From positions 744,001 through 808,000 of the forward strand of contig JAWARJ010000001.1 in assembly GCA_038893495.1 (NCBI GenBank): 64,000 nt of DNA, in the 5' to 3' direction. This stretch comes from Thermoproteus sp. GTDB taxonomy: Archaea; Thermoproteota; Thermoprotei; Thermoproteales; Thermoproteaceae. Positions 8,497-17,354 of this stretch are shown in pieces (positions within the stretch are counted from its first letter, which is position 1; the number at the start of each line of letters is the position of its first letter). The notes under the pieces were generated by a model. That model ran no database searches. It saw only the letters and a program-made list of their open reading frames with translations, and was not told where the DNA came from. A program made the position numbers and the translations under genes.

Positions 8497-9435
8497 TTAC
8501 CAGGGGGCTGGGACTTTTTGTAGGATGTCTTTGAGGGGGCTGTCCTTGTAGATGTGGGGGTCTAGCCTTGTGGCTATTCTGTGGGGTAGGGCGTAGTTGA
8601 ATGCCTTCTTTACGTCGTCTGGCACGACGTATGTCCGGCTGTCGAGTGCGGCGAAGGCTTTGGCTAGTTGTGCCACGTGTATGCTGGCCCTGACGCTCAG
8701 CTGGACGCCCAACGCCTTTCTGGTTTCCTCTACCAACTCCACTATGTAGCTGGCTATCTTGTCGTCTAGCTTTATGGACCTCAGCGCCTTGACTGCGGCG
8801 GCCGCTTCGGCTGGGGTGGCGGCCGGCGTTTTCCTCAGCGTCTCCAGCCTGGCCTCTATGTCGCTGGCCTCGGTGACGACTATTTTCTCTAGGGTGGGGT
8901 CGGGCTTCTCCACGTATATGCTCGTGGTGAATCTGTCGAGGACTGCCAGCGGTATTTGGGCGAGTCCTAGCTCTTGTAGGTTGGCGGTGGCTATCACGAT
9001 GTGGGGCTGTGGGAGTGCCAGTTCTTCTCCCTCTATGGTGACTTTCCCCTCCTGCATGGCCTCTATTAGCGCCGAGAGGCTTCGTGGCGGCATTCTGTTT
9101 ATTTCGTCTATCAAGACGACGTTGGCGAATATGGGCCCTCTGATCAGATAGCGGCCTCCGTCTCGGGCGTATACGATATACCCGAGCACGTCCGATGGGA
9201 GGGTTTCGTTTGTGGCTTGTATGCGCTTGAAGGCGCCGCCTATGGAGTAGGCGAGGGCTTTGGCGAGCGTTGTCTTGCCTATCCCTACTGGCCCCAGTAT
9301 CAATAGGTGGCCTCCGGCCAGCGCTGTGGCCACTACGGCCTCCACCGTGGCGGGGTCTCCGTAGTAAACGTACTGTAGCGCCTGCCTCAGCCGGGTGGCT
9401 AGGGCCAACACTGGCGTCAAGTCTTTTTGGGCCAT
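8497..9435 (-). CDS. MoxR-family AAA+ ATPase
   Basis: This is a 312-residue MoxR ATPase. Walker A is GPVGIGKTT (48-56), Walker B is VVLIDEINR (106-114), sensor 1 is ATAN (149-152), the arginine-finger region contains LDRF (167-170), and the C-terminal lid is helical. MoxR proteins act as chaperone-like ATPases that mature von-Willebrand/DUF58 partners and membrane complexes. I start it at ATG 9435, which overlaps the upstream gene by 19 nt; the frame is open further upstream but reads nonsense antisense to that gene. It is the last gene of a tightly overlapping minus-strand operon, with the DUF58 partner encoded divergently at 13764. Confidence 0.9.
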   Translation of the reverse strand: MAQKDLTPVLALATRLRQALQYVYYGDPATVEAVVATALAGGHLLILGPVGIGKTTLAKALAYSIGGAFKRIQATNETLPSDVLGYIVYARDGGRYLIRGPIFANVVLIDEINRMPPRSLSALIEAMQEGKVTIEGEELALPQPHIVIATANLQELGLAQIPLAVLDRFTTSIYVEKPDPTLEKIVVTEASDIEARLETLRKTPAATPAEAAAAVKALRSIKLDDKIASYIVELVEETRKALGVQLSVRASIHVAQLAKAFAALDSRTYVVPDDVKKAFNYALPHRIATRLDPHIYKDSPLKDILQKVPAPW

Positions 9436-10133
9436 ATCGAGACTAAGAGCGCCACTAGGGGTATTAAAACTATTGTTTGGGGCGCGGTCCTCACGGCGCG
9501 CCAGAGCGCCGCCCTTGCGTCGACCACGCCGCCTAGATATGCAGTGGGCTTGTCGCCGCATAGCGATTTGAGCCACTGGGCGTTTTGGGCCATGGCCAGC
9601 AGGGCGTTGGTGAAGACGTAAGGGCTGGAGACGGCCACCACCTCTGCTCCTCCCACCCTCTGGTATATGGCCACTACGTAGCTCCCTTGGGCGCCTCTCC
9701 ATGTGGAGTACTCGCTCGTCTGTGCCAGCGGGGCGGCGGCCGGCCCTGGCGCGAGGGGCGGCGGCCTGTAGAGCGCTATTGTGTAGTTGCCGGCGGCGGC
9801 TAGGGGGTAGTTGGGGTTCAGCGCGTTGAAGGCGGCGTCCGTTATCGCGCCTCCTTCGACGTATGCGTCGACTCCTAGGGCCTTGAGGGTCTCGTTTGTG
9901 GGTCCCGTGACGATTATCAGTTGGCCTGGGCGGGGGGCCGGGGGGACGGCGCCTGGGGCCACTATTACGACTGAGGCGTCTTCCAGCGACGTGATGTGGC
10001 ATATCTGGGCTACCTTCGACGCGCCTTGGGGGCCCGGGTTGTATATGCTGAAGGGCGCGGGGTCCGGCGAGAGGTATATCACCAACATTAGCGCCGTGGC
10101 GGCGAGTAGTGCGATGCTAACGTAGCGCCTCAT
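9417..10133 (-). CDS. DUF4350-like membrane-anchored protein of the MoxR operon
   Basis: This 238-residue protein has an N-terminal hydrophobic helix (ALLAATALMLVIYLS), an extracytoplasmic domain of about 190 residues and a C-terminal helix (TIVLIPLVALLVSIW) ending in a lysine anchor. The DASVVIVAPGA...LIIVTGP strand pattern resembles the GATase-like DUF4350 domain that accompanies MoxR/DUF58 genes; this assignment comes from fold pattern and context. It overlaps the DUF4129-like gene upstream by 17 nt and MoxR downstream by 19 nt. Confidence 0.6.
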   Translation of the reverse strand: MRRYVSIALLAATALMLVIYLSPDPAPFSIYNPGPQGASKVAQICHITSLEDASVVIVAPGAVPPAPRPGQLIIVTGPTNETLKALGVDAYVEGGAITDAAFNALNPNYPLAAAGNYTIALYRPPPLAPGPAAAPLAQTSEYSTWRGAQGSYVVAIYQRVGGAEVVAVSSPYVFTNALLAMAQNAQWLKSLCGDKPTAYLGGVVDARAALWRAVRTAPQTIVLIPLVALLVSIWPKKT

Positions 10134-11595
10134 AGTCCTCTTCGGTGGGCTCGCTTCCGCCGTAGAGCACTTCCTCTAGCCTCTGCCCGATCTTTGCGGC
10201 TTTTTCGTAGGCGGCTCTGTCCGTCTTGGCGATGGCGGCCAGTAGTTCCCTTATGGTGGTGCCGGGGGCTGTGGGTATCCCGAGCCTCTTGGCGGTTTCC
10301 CTTAAGTATCGGGAGGCCAATGCGGCGAAGTCGCTCGGCGTTTCTCTCCAGACGGCCGTCTGCGCCCTCCTTCTGAGGACAGCCGCGAGGAAGGCCGCGA
10401 GGCCTGCGACGGCGGCTATCTGCAGGGGGTTTATGAGGATGACCTCAGCCTCTACTGTCGCGCCTGAGTAGGGGAAGTGGGGCGGTATATATAGGGCGAG
10501 CCTCTTGGGCCCGGTGGACTCCAACAGGCTGGGGGTATAGCGGTAGTAGGGCGTCAGCGCGAGGGGCACGCCGGCGATCAGGACGTTGGGGATCCTTAAT
10601 GGGGGCGGCTCGGCGGTTATGTTGAGTAGGCAGGTGGCGTTGGCGGAGGCGTAGATGCCGGAGGGGGGCGCGTAGATTTTCGCCACGTGGGGGCCTGGGG
10701 TCAGCTCTGTCGTATTTACGACCGCGCTGAACGTCCCCCCTACCGCCGTCGCGTTTTCCGCCATATTGTCTATCTTCACTGTTACGTATTTGGCGTCGCT
10801 GGTGATGGTCCCGTTTATTTTGACGGCCTCGCCCCATGTGGCCTGGGGGCACTGCGCCTCTATTGTGGTGTTTAGGTACTCGACGCCTATTGTGGCGTTG
10901 GCGCTCGAGGGGCCGTACTGGGGGCTGTTCGGCACATACACGACGGCCAGCTCTATCTGCGGCTTGTAGATGTTCACGGGTAGCCTGATGGCCTTCCTCT
11001 TCGCTATCGCCGCCTCTCCTGTTAGATTGCCGTCGAGGTATATCAGAAGCGTGCCGTTGGGCGGAGATACGGTTATGTTTATTGTCATCGTCCCTCCCGC
11101 GCGTACCCTTTGGGGCGCCTGTAGCGTCACGTTTGACGGCGCCTTCCTCTGGAGGGCCCTCCCGTATGCTTCGAGTCTCAAGTAGGCGGCCGTGTAGTAG
11201 TCTTTTGCCTGGTCCCAAATGCCCAGCTCGGTCAAGAGTCCCTTGATCTGGTTGAGGTCGCTTTGGGCCTTGGCGTAGGCGTTTTGCGCCTCTGTGGCGT
11301 TGTTTTGCGCCAGCGCCTCCTCCAGCGTCTTCATCTCCGAGTCTAGGTCTTTCATTAGGGTGGCTAGTTGCCTCAATGTCTGTGCGTTTGTGTTGTTGGC
11401 TAGGGCCAGCGTCTCGGCGTATTGCTGGAATTGGGGGGTTCCGGCCATCTGCATTATGGCGGCGAGGCTCAACGCGGCTGGCTTCACCTCTATGGCTAGG
11501 CTCTCGGCGGTTGGGTTGGGGCCTTTAGTCGTTACCTGCAGGAGGGCGAAGAGCAACAGGGCGGCCGCGACTGCGGCTAGATATTTCGCCGTCAT
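10117..11595 (-). CDS. Secreted/membrane protein with C-terminal DUF4129-like segment
   Basis: This 492-residue protein starts with a signal-anchor (YLAAVAAALLLFALLQ). Next comes an Ala/Gln/Leu-rich helical region (about residues 40-150), then beta-rich Ig-like stretches with several N-x-S/T sites (150-350). A transmembrane helix lies near residues 395-415, followed by a cytoplasmic tail (SDFAALASRYLRETAKRLGI...YEKAAKIGQRLEEVLYGG) matching the DUF4129 C-terminal pattern. DUF4129 proteins co-occur with MoxR and DUF58. It probably exposes a surface domain and connects to the ATPase through the tail. It overlaps neighbours at both ends (4 nt and 17 nt), implying translational coupling. Confidence 0.65.
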   Translation of the reverse strand: MTAKYLAAVAAALLLFALLQVTTKGPNPTAESLAIEVKPAALSLAAIMQMAGTPQFQQYAETLALANNTNAQTLRQLATLMKDLDSEMKTLEEALAQNNATEAQNAYAKAQSDLNQIKGLLTELGIWDQAKDYYTAAYLRLEAYGRALQRKAPSNVTLQAPQRVRAGGTMTINITVSPPNGTLLIYLDGNLTGEAAIAKRKAIRLPVNIYKPQIELAVVYVPNSPQYGPSSANATIGVEYLNTTIEAQCPQATWGEAVKINGTITSDAKYVTVKIDNMAENATAVGGTFSAVVNTTELTPGPHVAKIYAPPSGIYASANATCLLNITAEPPPLRIPNVLIAGVPLALTPYYRYTPSLLESTGPKRLALYIPPHFPYSGATVEAEVILINPLQIAAVAGLAAFLAAVLRRRAQTAVWRETPSDFAALASRYLRETAKRLGIPTAPGTTIRELLAAIAKTDRAAYEKAAKIGQRLEEVLYGGSEPTEEDYEALR

Positions 11596-11831
11596 ATCAA
11601 CGCCAATATCCTCATCGCGGCGAAGTAGGCGAATGCTATCAACAAAGCCACGGCGACTATTGTCGCCGCTTTTGAGTATTGGGGTGCCGCGGGCCTCGCG
11701 AGGGCCAGCGCTATGAAGTATGTCAACGTCAATATGGAGACGTAGACCCCTGTGTCGGACACCCCGAGGGCGGCCAAGAATGCATATGCCGCGCCTGTGA
11801 GGAGTACCCAGAGCGCCAGATAGGAGTTCAT
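11592..11831 (-). CDS. Small three-helix membrane protein in the MoxR operon
   Basis: This 79-residue protein consists almost entirely of three hydrophobic helices (residues 4-22, 28-46, 54-76). No catalytic motifs are visible. It overlaps its neighbours by 4 nt on both sides (ATGA-type junctions), so it is surely translated as part of the operon. The function is unknown; it could be a scaffold for the larger membrane proteins. Confidence 0.6.
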   Translation of the reverse strand: MNSYLALWVLLTGAAYAFLAALGVSDTGVYVSILTLTYFIALALARPAAPQYSKAATIVAVALLIAFAYFAAMRILALI

Positions 11832-12463
11832 ATGTACCTCACCACGATTCTCCTCTTCCGCCCCTCCTTGGCCTCTTCCTCCACGTAGGTGGGCCTGCCG
11901 GCGGCCTCTGCGGCCACTGCCGCGGCCACCGACGCGACCCAGCTGCCGAAGACGTATTCGGCCACCGTGCCTTCGTAGAACAGGTCTGGGGCTTCTGCCT
12001 CTACTCTCAGCCCGTCGGGCATGGGGGTCGCCAATATCCTCTTCGCCATTCCGGTCTTGGCCAGACAGGCCTCTACGCTTTCGGCGGGGTCTTGGCTTAT
12101 GACGTCTCTACAGTATTCCACCAATGCGGATCCGGGCGGCACGAAGGTGTAGCCTGCCTCGGTCTTGAAGGCGAGGCGGGAGGGCGCTTTGGGCTGGCCC
12201 AACACGGCGACTGGCCTTTGGGCCGCTGTGGAGGGGATGTAGTAGGCCTTTGCGGTTGGGGGTACGTGTTCTAGCGCCATTTGGACGTTGGCCCACGACC
12301 CTTCGGCTAGCTTCCTCCATACTTCCTCCGGCGCGGTCCTTCGGGGGGCCGCCAATATGGCTCCTGAGGCCGTGATGGCCACGCCGAGTAGGAGCAATGC
12401 CACGTTGTTTAGATATATGGCCGCGGCCAGCACTACGACGCCGATGGCGAGGACTTCCTTCAT
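11828..12463 (-). CDS. Membrane-anchored protein of unknown function in the MoxR operon
   Basis: This 211-residue protein has two N-terminal hydrophobic helices (residues 4-18 and 21-40) followed by a mostly soluble domain that contains two cysteines and a second hydrophobic patch near residues 170-190. It ends in a basic tail (KEGRKRRIVVRYI). I do not recognise the family. It overlaps the genes on both sides by 4 nt. Its place between DUF1616-like and DUF4129-like genes suggests a subunit of the same envelope complex. Confidence 0.6.
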   Translation of the reverse strand: MKEVLAIGVVVLAAAIYLNNVALLLLGVAITASGAILAAPRRTAPEEVWRKLAEGSWANVQMALEHVPPTAKAYYIPSTAAQRPVAVLGQPKAPSRLAFKTEAGYTFVPPGSALVEYCRDVISQDPAESVEACLAKTGMAKRILATPMPDGLRVEAEAPDLFYEGTVAEYVFGSWVASVAAAVAAEAAGRPTYVEEEAKEGRKRRIVVRYI

Positions 12464-12972
12464 CTACAGGCCGCCGCGTGTTGTGCTTTTCTCCATGCCG
12501 AATATACCAATAGGGGGGCCGCCACGGCGGCTATGGCTATGGCCACGGGCGCCAGCCTTATGCCCCAGGGGCTGTAGTTCAACAGGAGGCCTACCAGCGG
12601 CACTACGGCTAGGCTTAGGCCTATCGATAGCGCGAGCCGCTCGAGGGGGCTTATCTCGTCTCCGCGGGGGTATAGGGCCTCCACTACGGCGTATCCCGGG
12701 AGGAACAAGACGTAGAAGGCGCCTAGGACGTACCGAAGGGAGCCCTCTGCCGCAAACACGACGACGAGTGTGGCCGCGATTAGCGAGAGGAGGAGCCATA
12801 GCCAGAGCCCCGCTGGGGAGAAGAACCACTGGGCGCCGCGTGGGGCCTCTAGCTCCAGCTCTCCTCTCTTCACCGCCATGAGTATCTCATACGCCTCTTC
12901 ATATACGTCGCCCCCTCTGGACCTCGCCAGTTCCTCCACGGTGGGGCACCCCCTCACCTCGCCTTTATCCAT
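12460..12972 (-). CDS. DUF1616-like membrane protein (membrane half)
   Basis: This 170-residue protein has a soluble N-terminus of about 45 residues, then four hydrophobic helices. The core (YVLGAFYVLFLPGYAVVEAL followed by YP, then ISPLERLALSIGLSLAVVPL) is the characteristic start of DUF1616 membrane proteins. In that family a beta-rich extracellular domain normally follows in the same chain; here it is absent and appears instead at the end of the preceding gene (12954-13718). The gene overlaps that neighbour by 19 nt and the following one by 4 nt. Confidence 0.75.
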   Translation of the reverse strand: MDKGEVRGCPTVEELARSRGGDVYEEAYEILMAVKRGELELEAPRGAQWFFSPAGLWLWLLLSLIAATLVVVFAAEGSLRYVLGAFYVLFLPGYAVVEALYPRGDEISPLERLALSIGLSLAVVPLVGLLLNYSPWGIRLAPVAIAIAAVAAPLLVYSAWRKAQHAAACR

Positions 12973-13718
12973 AGGTACACCGTCCTGTTAGTATATATTA
13001 AACTTCCGTCGGGCTGGTACATCCAGAGCTCCGCCTTGAAGACGCCTGTGGAGTTCACCACGAAGGTCACCGGCAGTACTATGGACTGGTTGTCGCCTAG
13101 GAAGAACTCCTTGACGTAAAAGCCCGTGGGCGACGCGGTGACGTTAGGGCTTTGTACGTATCTCGCCACTACTCTGAACCATACGGGGTGGCCCATGTGG
13201 TTGTAGACGTAGAGGTAGAGGGTCACCGTACTGCCCCTGTCGACTTCGGTGGGGTAGTTGCCGATCTTGCCTCCAGGCCCGAGGAGCCCCAACGCTGTGA
13301 AGGGCTCTACCGGCTTAAACTGGGAGGCTACGGCAAAGGCCGCGGCGACTACCGCCACCGCCGCTACTATGGCGGCGACCTCCTCGTCGAATAGGAGCGT
13401 CTTTTTCCTCCCGGCGCCTTTCATCACGCGCCTCTTCCCGTGTATCTTCAAGAAGAGGAACCCCACTACCTTCCGGCGATATGCGACAAAGAGGAGGGCC
13501 AGCGCGACTGCCGTAGCCGCGGCGGCCCACGTGTAGACGTCTGCCCAAAACTTCGCGGCTTGGGCTTTGGCCACCTCCGAGGCTACCTGTTCGAGCAGGG
13601 CGTCTCTCTCGGCCCCAGTGGCGTTCAGCGCCTCGTTCAGTAGGGGCACGACGGGGTTCACGTTGGCGCCTCTATTCGCCGCGTCGACTACCAGCCTGTA
13701 GGCCTCTAGTATGTCCAC
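12954..13718 (-). CDS. Membrane protein carrying the DUF1616-type beta domain
   Basis: This is the first gene of the operon. Starting at GTG 13718 (254 residues), it has a helical N-terminus, two transmembrane helices (about residues 65-83 and 113-132), and a C-terminal beta-rich domain beginning GLLGPGGKIGNYPTEVDRGS, which matches the extracellular part of DUF1616 proteins. Several N-x-T sites suggest that the domain is outside. I prefer GTG 13718 over the longer frame to 13802 because that extension would overlap the divergent DUF58 gene, and the TATA box at 13737-13746 lies about 23 nt upstream of 13718. Confidence 0.7.
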   Translation of the reverse strand: MDILEAYRLVVDAANRGANVNPVVPLLNEALNATGAERDALLEQVASEVAKAQAAKFWADVYTWAAAATAVALALLFVAYRRKVVGFLFLKIHGKRRVMKGAGRKKTLLFDEEVAAIVAAVAVVAAAFAVASQFKPVEPFTALGLLGPGGKIGNYPTEVDRGSTVTLYLYVYNHMGHPVWFRVVARYVQSPNVTASPTGFYVKEFFLGDNQSIVLPVTFVVNSTGVFKAELWMYQPDGSLIYTNRTVYLWIKAR

Positions 13719-13736
13719 GAGGCGCGTGGCGCCATG

Positions 13737-13746
13737 TTTTTTATAC
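13737..13746. promoter_or_regulatory. TATA box shared by the divergent MoxR operon and DUF58 gene
   Basis: TTTTTTATACC is centred at about 13741 and lies 23 nt from the GTG at 13764 (plus) and 23 nt from the GTG at 13718 (minus). It is the only A/T-rich element in this GC-rich gap, and the symmetry suggests coordinated bidirectional transcription of MoxR and its DUF58 partner. Confidence 0.6.
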
Positions 13747-13763
13747 CTAACGTCCCCTTCGAC

Positions 13764-14867
13764 GTGTCGCGGCTTTTCGAGTGGCTGGGCGATAGGAGCC
13801 ACTTCTTCACTTTGGCCTATCCGGCCGTCTCGCCCCTACTGGCCTTCGTGCCGGTCGTCGCCTTTGTGGCGAGGAGGAGGGAGGTCTCGGCGGCGCTTCA
13901 CCTCGTCGCCCTTTCCCTACTGCCTTGGCCTTGGAACTGGCTTTTGGCCCCCTACGCGACATTGTTCCTATTTGCGGTGCCGGTCTCGACGTACGGCCCC
14001 TATCTGGCCGCCGCGTATTTGGCGTCTGTGTTCGTCTGGGGGCCTGTCAACCCCCTGTTGGTCCCTCTCGCTGTGGTGGGGGGCTGGTGGGCCTTCTGGA
14101 AGGCGCGTCACTTGGCCGCCTCTATTTCGATCGAGGCGTCTCCCCCGGTGCTCACTGCGGGTGAGGTCGGCGTGTGGCCGGTGAGGATAAGGGCTTGTTG
14201 TAGGTTCTCGGCCCGCTCCGACGAGCTGGCCCTGTTGGAGGAGGTCGGCGAGGGGGCGTTGGAGACTGAGGCGAGGGCCGTCTTTAGGGTGGGGGGCGTC
14301 TATACGCCTCGCGTCGAGTTGACTCTATTCGACCCCCTCGCCGTTGTGGTGACCAAGAGGGCCGCCGTCCACCCTCCGGTGACCGTCATCCCTAGGGCCA
14401 AGGCGGCTTTGAGCCTCTACGGGCTTAGGGGCGTCGAGCCTGTGGAGTACGAGGGGCTGAGGGAATACGCGCCGGGGGACAACCCGAAGCATATACATTG
14501 GAGGAAGTCCCTGGCCGCGGAGAGACTAGTCGTGAAGGTCTTCTCCACGGCGGGCCGCTTCGGCTCTATCGTGTTGGTGCCCTTCGCGAGGACGGCGGAG
14601 GTTGCTGACAGACTGGCGGAGGCCGCCATCTACTCGTCGCTGGCGGCGGGGGCCCCGGTCTACCTATACGATTTCCGCAAGTTGGCCAGAGTGGAGAAGA
14701 TGGAGGACGTGGTGAGCTCCGTGAAGGTTGTGGGCCCGTTCCTTACGGTCCCCGCCGAATGCGCCGAGGAGCCGGTGGGACTGCCGGAGGACGCCCTCGT
14801 CGTGGCCGACGAGCCGTATTCGGCGTGCTTCAAGAACCACAACGTCTACACGCCGGAGGCGACCTAG
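13764..14867 (+). CDS. DUF58 protein, MoxR partner
   Basis: This 367-residue protein has N-terminal membrane helices (about residues 12-35 and 45-100), then a soluble region carrying the DUF58 signature EYEGLREYAPGDNPKHIHWR followed by KSLAAERLVVKVF. DUF58 proteins have a von-Willebrand-like fold and are partners of MoxR ATPases. The start at GTG 13764 is preferred over the in-frame ATG at 13734, because the latter would sit upstream of the TATA box at 13737-13746. It is divergent from the seven-gene MoxR operon with only 45 nt between starts, so the pair is likely co-regulated. Confidence 0.85.
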   Translation: MSRLFEWLGDRSHFFTLAYPAVSPLLAFVPVVAFVARRREVSAALHLVALSLLPWPWNWLLAPYATLFLFAVPVSTYGPYLAAAYLASVFVWGPVNPLLVPLAVVGGWWAFWKARHLAASISIEASPPVLTAGEVGVWPVRIRACCRFSARSDELALLEEVGEGALETEARAVFRVGGVYTPRVELTLFDPLAVVVTKRAAVHPPVTVIPRAKAALSLYGLRGVEPVEYEGLREYAPGDNPKHIHWRKSLAAERLVVKVFSTAGRFGSIVLVPFARTAEVADRLAEAAIYSSLAAGAPVYLYDFRKLARVEKMEDVVSSVKVVGPFLTVPAECAEEPVGLPEDALVVADEPYSACFKNHNVYTPEAT

Positions 14868-15041
14868 CCTCGCGCCGAGGGGCCGCCCGCCGGCGGACCT
14901 TACGCGTCTGCGGACCCGTTCGGGCCGCCTTGCCCTTCAGACCTGCCTACGGCAGACTAGACGCCCCGGTGGCCCTCGCCTCACGGCGTCCGCGCCTGGG
15001 TCCTCCCGGCTGGTTTCGCTTAACCTCGGCCGTATCGGCGG

Positions 15042-15944
15042 CTAGTCTCCTGTGGGTCCGCAGGAGGAGCGGATGGCTCTGATGAGTCTTCTCTCCATGC
15101 GCTTTATGTATAGCGAGAGGACCGCCACCGAGCCCGAGACTATGCCGGCGCCCATTAGGGAGAAGGATATTATGCCCCATACGTAGTGCTTGACGCCGAG
15201 GAATATCCACTTGTATGCGACCCAGGAGGCGAGGAGGACGCCGGGGGCCAACAGCAGTGCCCCTAGGGAGCCTAGGAGGAAGAGCGGGTTGTAGAGCCAG
15301 CTGAGTCTGAAGGCGTCTAGCGCGATTTGGAGGCCGTGGTGCATTTTCAATTTCTTTTTGCCGACCCTGCGCCTATAGCGTATGGGCACCTCCGCTATTT
15401 CGCCTGCCGACGCCACGTGGGCGGCGATTTCCACCTCGACGCTGAAGCCCCTCGTGGCGAATAGGGCGTCGGCGACGGCCTCTCGGCGCAGGCCGTACAT
15501 GCCGCTCAAGACGTCGGTGAGGTGGGTGCCGAAGAGGAGGTTGAACCACCACGTCAGGACTTTGTTCCCGAAGGCGAAGAGCCTCGACATGGCGCCCGGC
15601 TCCACATACCGCCTGGCGCCGATCACCTCGTCGTAGCCCTCTCTGAGCTTGGCCACAATGTCTTTGACGTGCTCGGCGGGGTACGTGAAGTCTCCGTCCA
15701 TGACCACCACGTAGGGCGTCTCGACGCGCCTAAGCGCCGTCTTGACGGCGTCGGCCTTCCCTCTGCCCTCTTGGAAGATCACTCGGGCCCCCATGCGCCG
15801 CGCCAGCTCTGCGGTGCCGTCGGTGGAGCCTCCGTCTACCACCAACACGTTGGAGGCGCCTATGCCCCTCAGCTCTTCGAGCACCTTGACGATCCCCTCG
15901 GCCTCGTTGAGCGTAGGAATCACCACGGTAACGTCGTCGAGCAC
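15042..15944 (-). CDS. Dolichol-phosphate-mannose-synthase-type glycosyltransferase (GT2)
   Basis: This 300-residue protein has a GT-A domain: VVIPTLNEAEGI (7-18), VVDGGSTDGT (35-44), and the metal-binding D83xD85 in MDGDFTYP. The acceptor side contains LSGMYGLRREA. Two or three C-terminal membrane helices (about 220-285) follow. This layout matches archaeal dolichol-phosphate sugar synthases (AglD/DPM-like), which charge the lipid carrier for protein glycosylation. The GTG start at 15944 is about 24 nt from a TATA-like CATATTTATTATC. It is convergent with the DUF58 gene. Confidence 0.85.
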   Translation of the reverse strand: MLDDVTVVIPTLNEAEGIVKVLEELRGIGASNVLVVDGGSTDGTAELARRMGARVIFQEGRGKADAVKTALRRVETPYVVVMDGDFTYPAEHVKDIVAKLREGYDEVIGARRYVEPGAMSRLFAFGNKVLTWWFNLLFGTHLTDVLSGMYGLRREAVADALFATRGFSVEVEIAAHVASAGEIAEVPIRYRRRVGKKKLKMHHGLQIALDAFRLSWLYNPLFLLGSLGALLLAPGVLLASWVAYKWIFLGVKHYVWGIISFSLMGAGIVSGSVAVLSLYIKRMERRLIRAIRSSCGPTGD

Positions 15945-16109
15945 GTCCCTAACGCTACGGGATAATAAATATGCACTTCGCCCCGACGGTCGGCCCGAGT
16001 CGCCGTTCAGGCCGGCGGCCCCGCGCCGCCTGGCGGCGGGGTCTCGCGCCTAAGGTCTCGTGAAATTTGTCGCCGATGTTGACGGTGGCGGACCAAAACC
16101 AACTTGCTC

Positions 16110-17140
16110 GGACAGATGAAGCTGAGGGGATCTGGCCGATCTGACCGGCCTCTCGTTCGCGCTCGATAGGTCGGGGCCCGATGTGGCCTTCCGCCTGGCG
16201 GCCCGAAGTTTCGTCCCGCGGTCCTTCACTAACTGGAGGCCTTCTACGCTGGGGACTCGGAACCTGGAGGCTGTGAGGCTTAAGGGCTTGGGCTGCAGGG
16301 TGCTGTTCGCCGGGTCTTCGGAGGAGTACGGCCTTCGGTTCGCTTCGGGGGGCACTACAGGGGGATGCTCAAGAAGTATGGGGTCGTATGGCCCGAGCCG
16401 AGGAGGGTTCCCGAGCCACCTGTCGACGAGGATAACCCCCTGAGGCCCATGCGGTGGGTAGGTCTATGGGGACTTCTTGACGCGGAACTGCTGCTCCTAT
16501 GGCCTCAAGACGGTGGTGTCTAGGGCTTTCAACCACGAGGGGGCTGGGAGGGGGCCGCATTTCGTCACGTCGTCTGTAGTGAGGCAGGCGGTTATGCTTA
16601 AATACGGCGAGGTCGACAGGATCCGTATTGGGAACGTGAACGCCTTTAGGGATTGGAGCCATATAGACGACATTGTGGAGGGCTATGTGCTTCTGGCCGA
16701 GAGGGGGGCGCCGGGGGGCGTGTACGTCTTGGGCTCCATGAGGACTAACTCGGTGCTGTCCTACATCCTGTTGACCTTGGAGCAGTTGGGGTATGAGGTC
16801 CGCGAGATAGAGGCCCTTGACGGCGGCAAGAGGGTTAAGGACCCGCTGGAGAGGGACCGCGAGGGCGCCTTCGGCCTCAAGTTCGAGAAGACGAAGGTGG
16901 ACGCCATGATGCTGAGCGGAGAGCTGGAGTTCGACCTCAAGGACAGGGGAATTAGGGTGAGGACCGACAAGGGGGACGTCGTGGTGGAGTTCGACCCCGA
17001 GAGGTTTAGGCCTGCCGAGGCCTATCCTCTTGAGCGACCCTAGGAGGGCCGTGGAGGGCGTGGGCTTTAAGCCCTCTAGAGGCCTTGCCGACATAATAAG
17101 GGACCATCAGCTACTACCTCAACCCCGAGAACAGACGCCG
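16110..17140 (+). pseudogene. GDP-mannose 4,6-dehydratase-like SDR pseudogene
   Basis: Fragments of an extended SDR appear in order but in changing frames: GDLADLTGLSFALDRSGPDV then LAARSFVPRSFTN (about 16130-16215), LFAGSSEEYGL (about 16300-16335), then VPEPPVDEDNPLRPM in another frame (about 16405-16450). A long intact stretch follows, with VVSRAFNHEGAGRG and DWSHIDDIVEGYVL, to 17043. After one more shift comes SDPRRAVEGVGFKPSRGLAD (about 17032-17095), and after another SYYLNPENRR. These match the core and C-terminus of GDP-mannose 4,6-dehydratase/epimerase enzymes. The N-terminal cofactor motif and the catalytic YxxxK are lost. At least four frameshifts make it non-functional. Confidence 0.75.
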
Positions 17141-17321
17141 CGGATAGAGCTGGCAAAAGCCGACGCCCTCCTTCCCTCCGGCGGCTCTGCCCGGCCCCCC
17201 ATCCCGGCCCGTATGTGCCGCCTCACGGCGCCCATCAACTGCAAGCTCCTGCCGCAGTCGACATGTGGGGGGCCATGCCTTCGCCGGACCCGCCCCGCGG
17301 GGCCTCGCCGCTTAGATGCAC

Positions 17322-17341
17322 GTCAGTTATTTATATAGGCC
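17322..17341 (+). promoter_or_regulatory. Repeated promoter element, copy 1
   Basis: GTCAGTTATTTATATAGGCC precedes the coiled-coil gene at 17355, with the TATA centre about 22 nt from its ATG. The identical 20-mer precedes two further copies of the gene (19822-19841 and, on the minus strand, 23264-23283). A further upstream GC-rich stretch (17277-17310) is also nearly duplicated at 19767-19799. Confidence 0.65.
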
Positions 17342-17354
17342 GCGATATTACGTG

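Noticed and set aside
9436-10002. N-terminal extension of the MoxR frame by 189 codons
   Set aside because: The extension is Arg/Pro-rich nonsense antisense-free overlap with the DUF4350-like gene; MoxR proteins start just before the helix seen after ATG 9435.
16477-17043. Intact 188-residue sugar epimerase
   Set aside because: It lacks the cofactor-binding N-terminus and YxxxK, and flanking family blocks continue in other frames, so it is part of a pseudogene.
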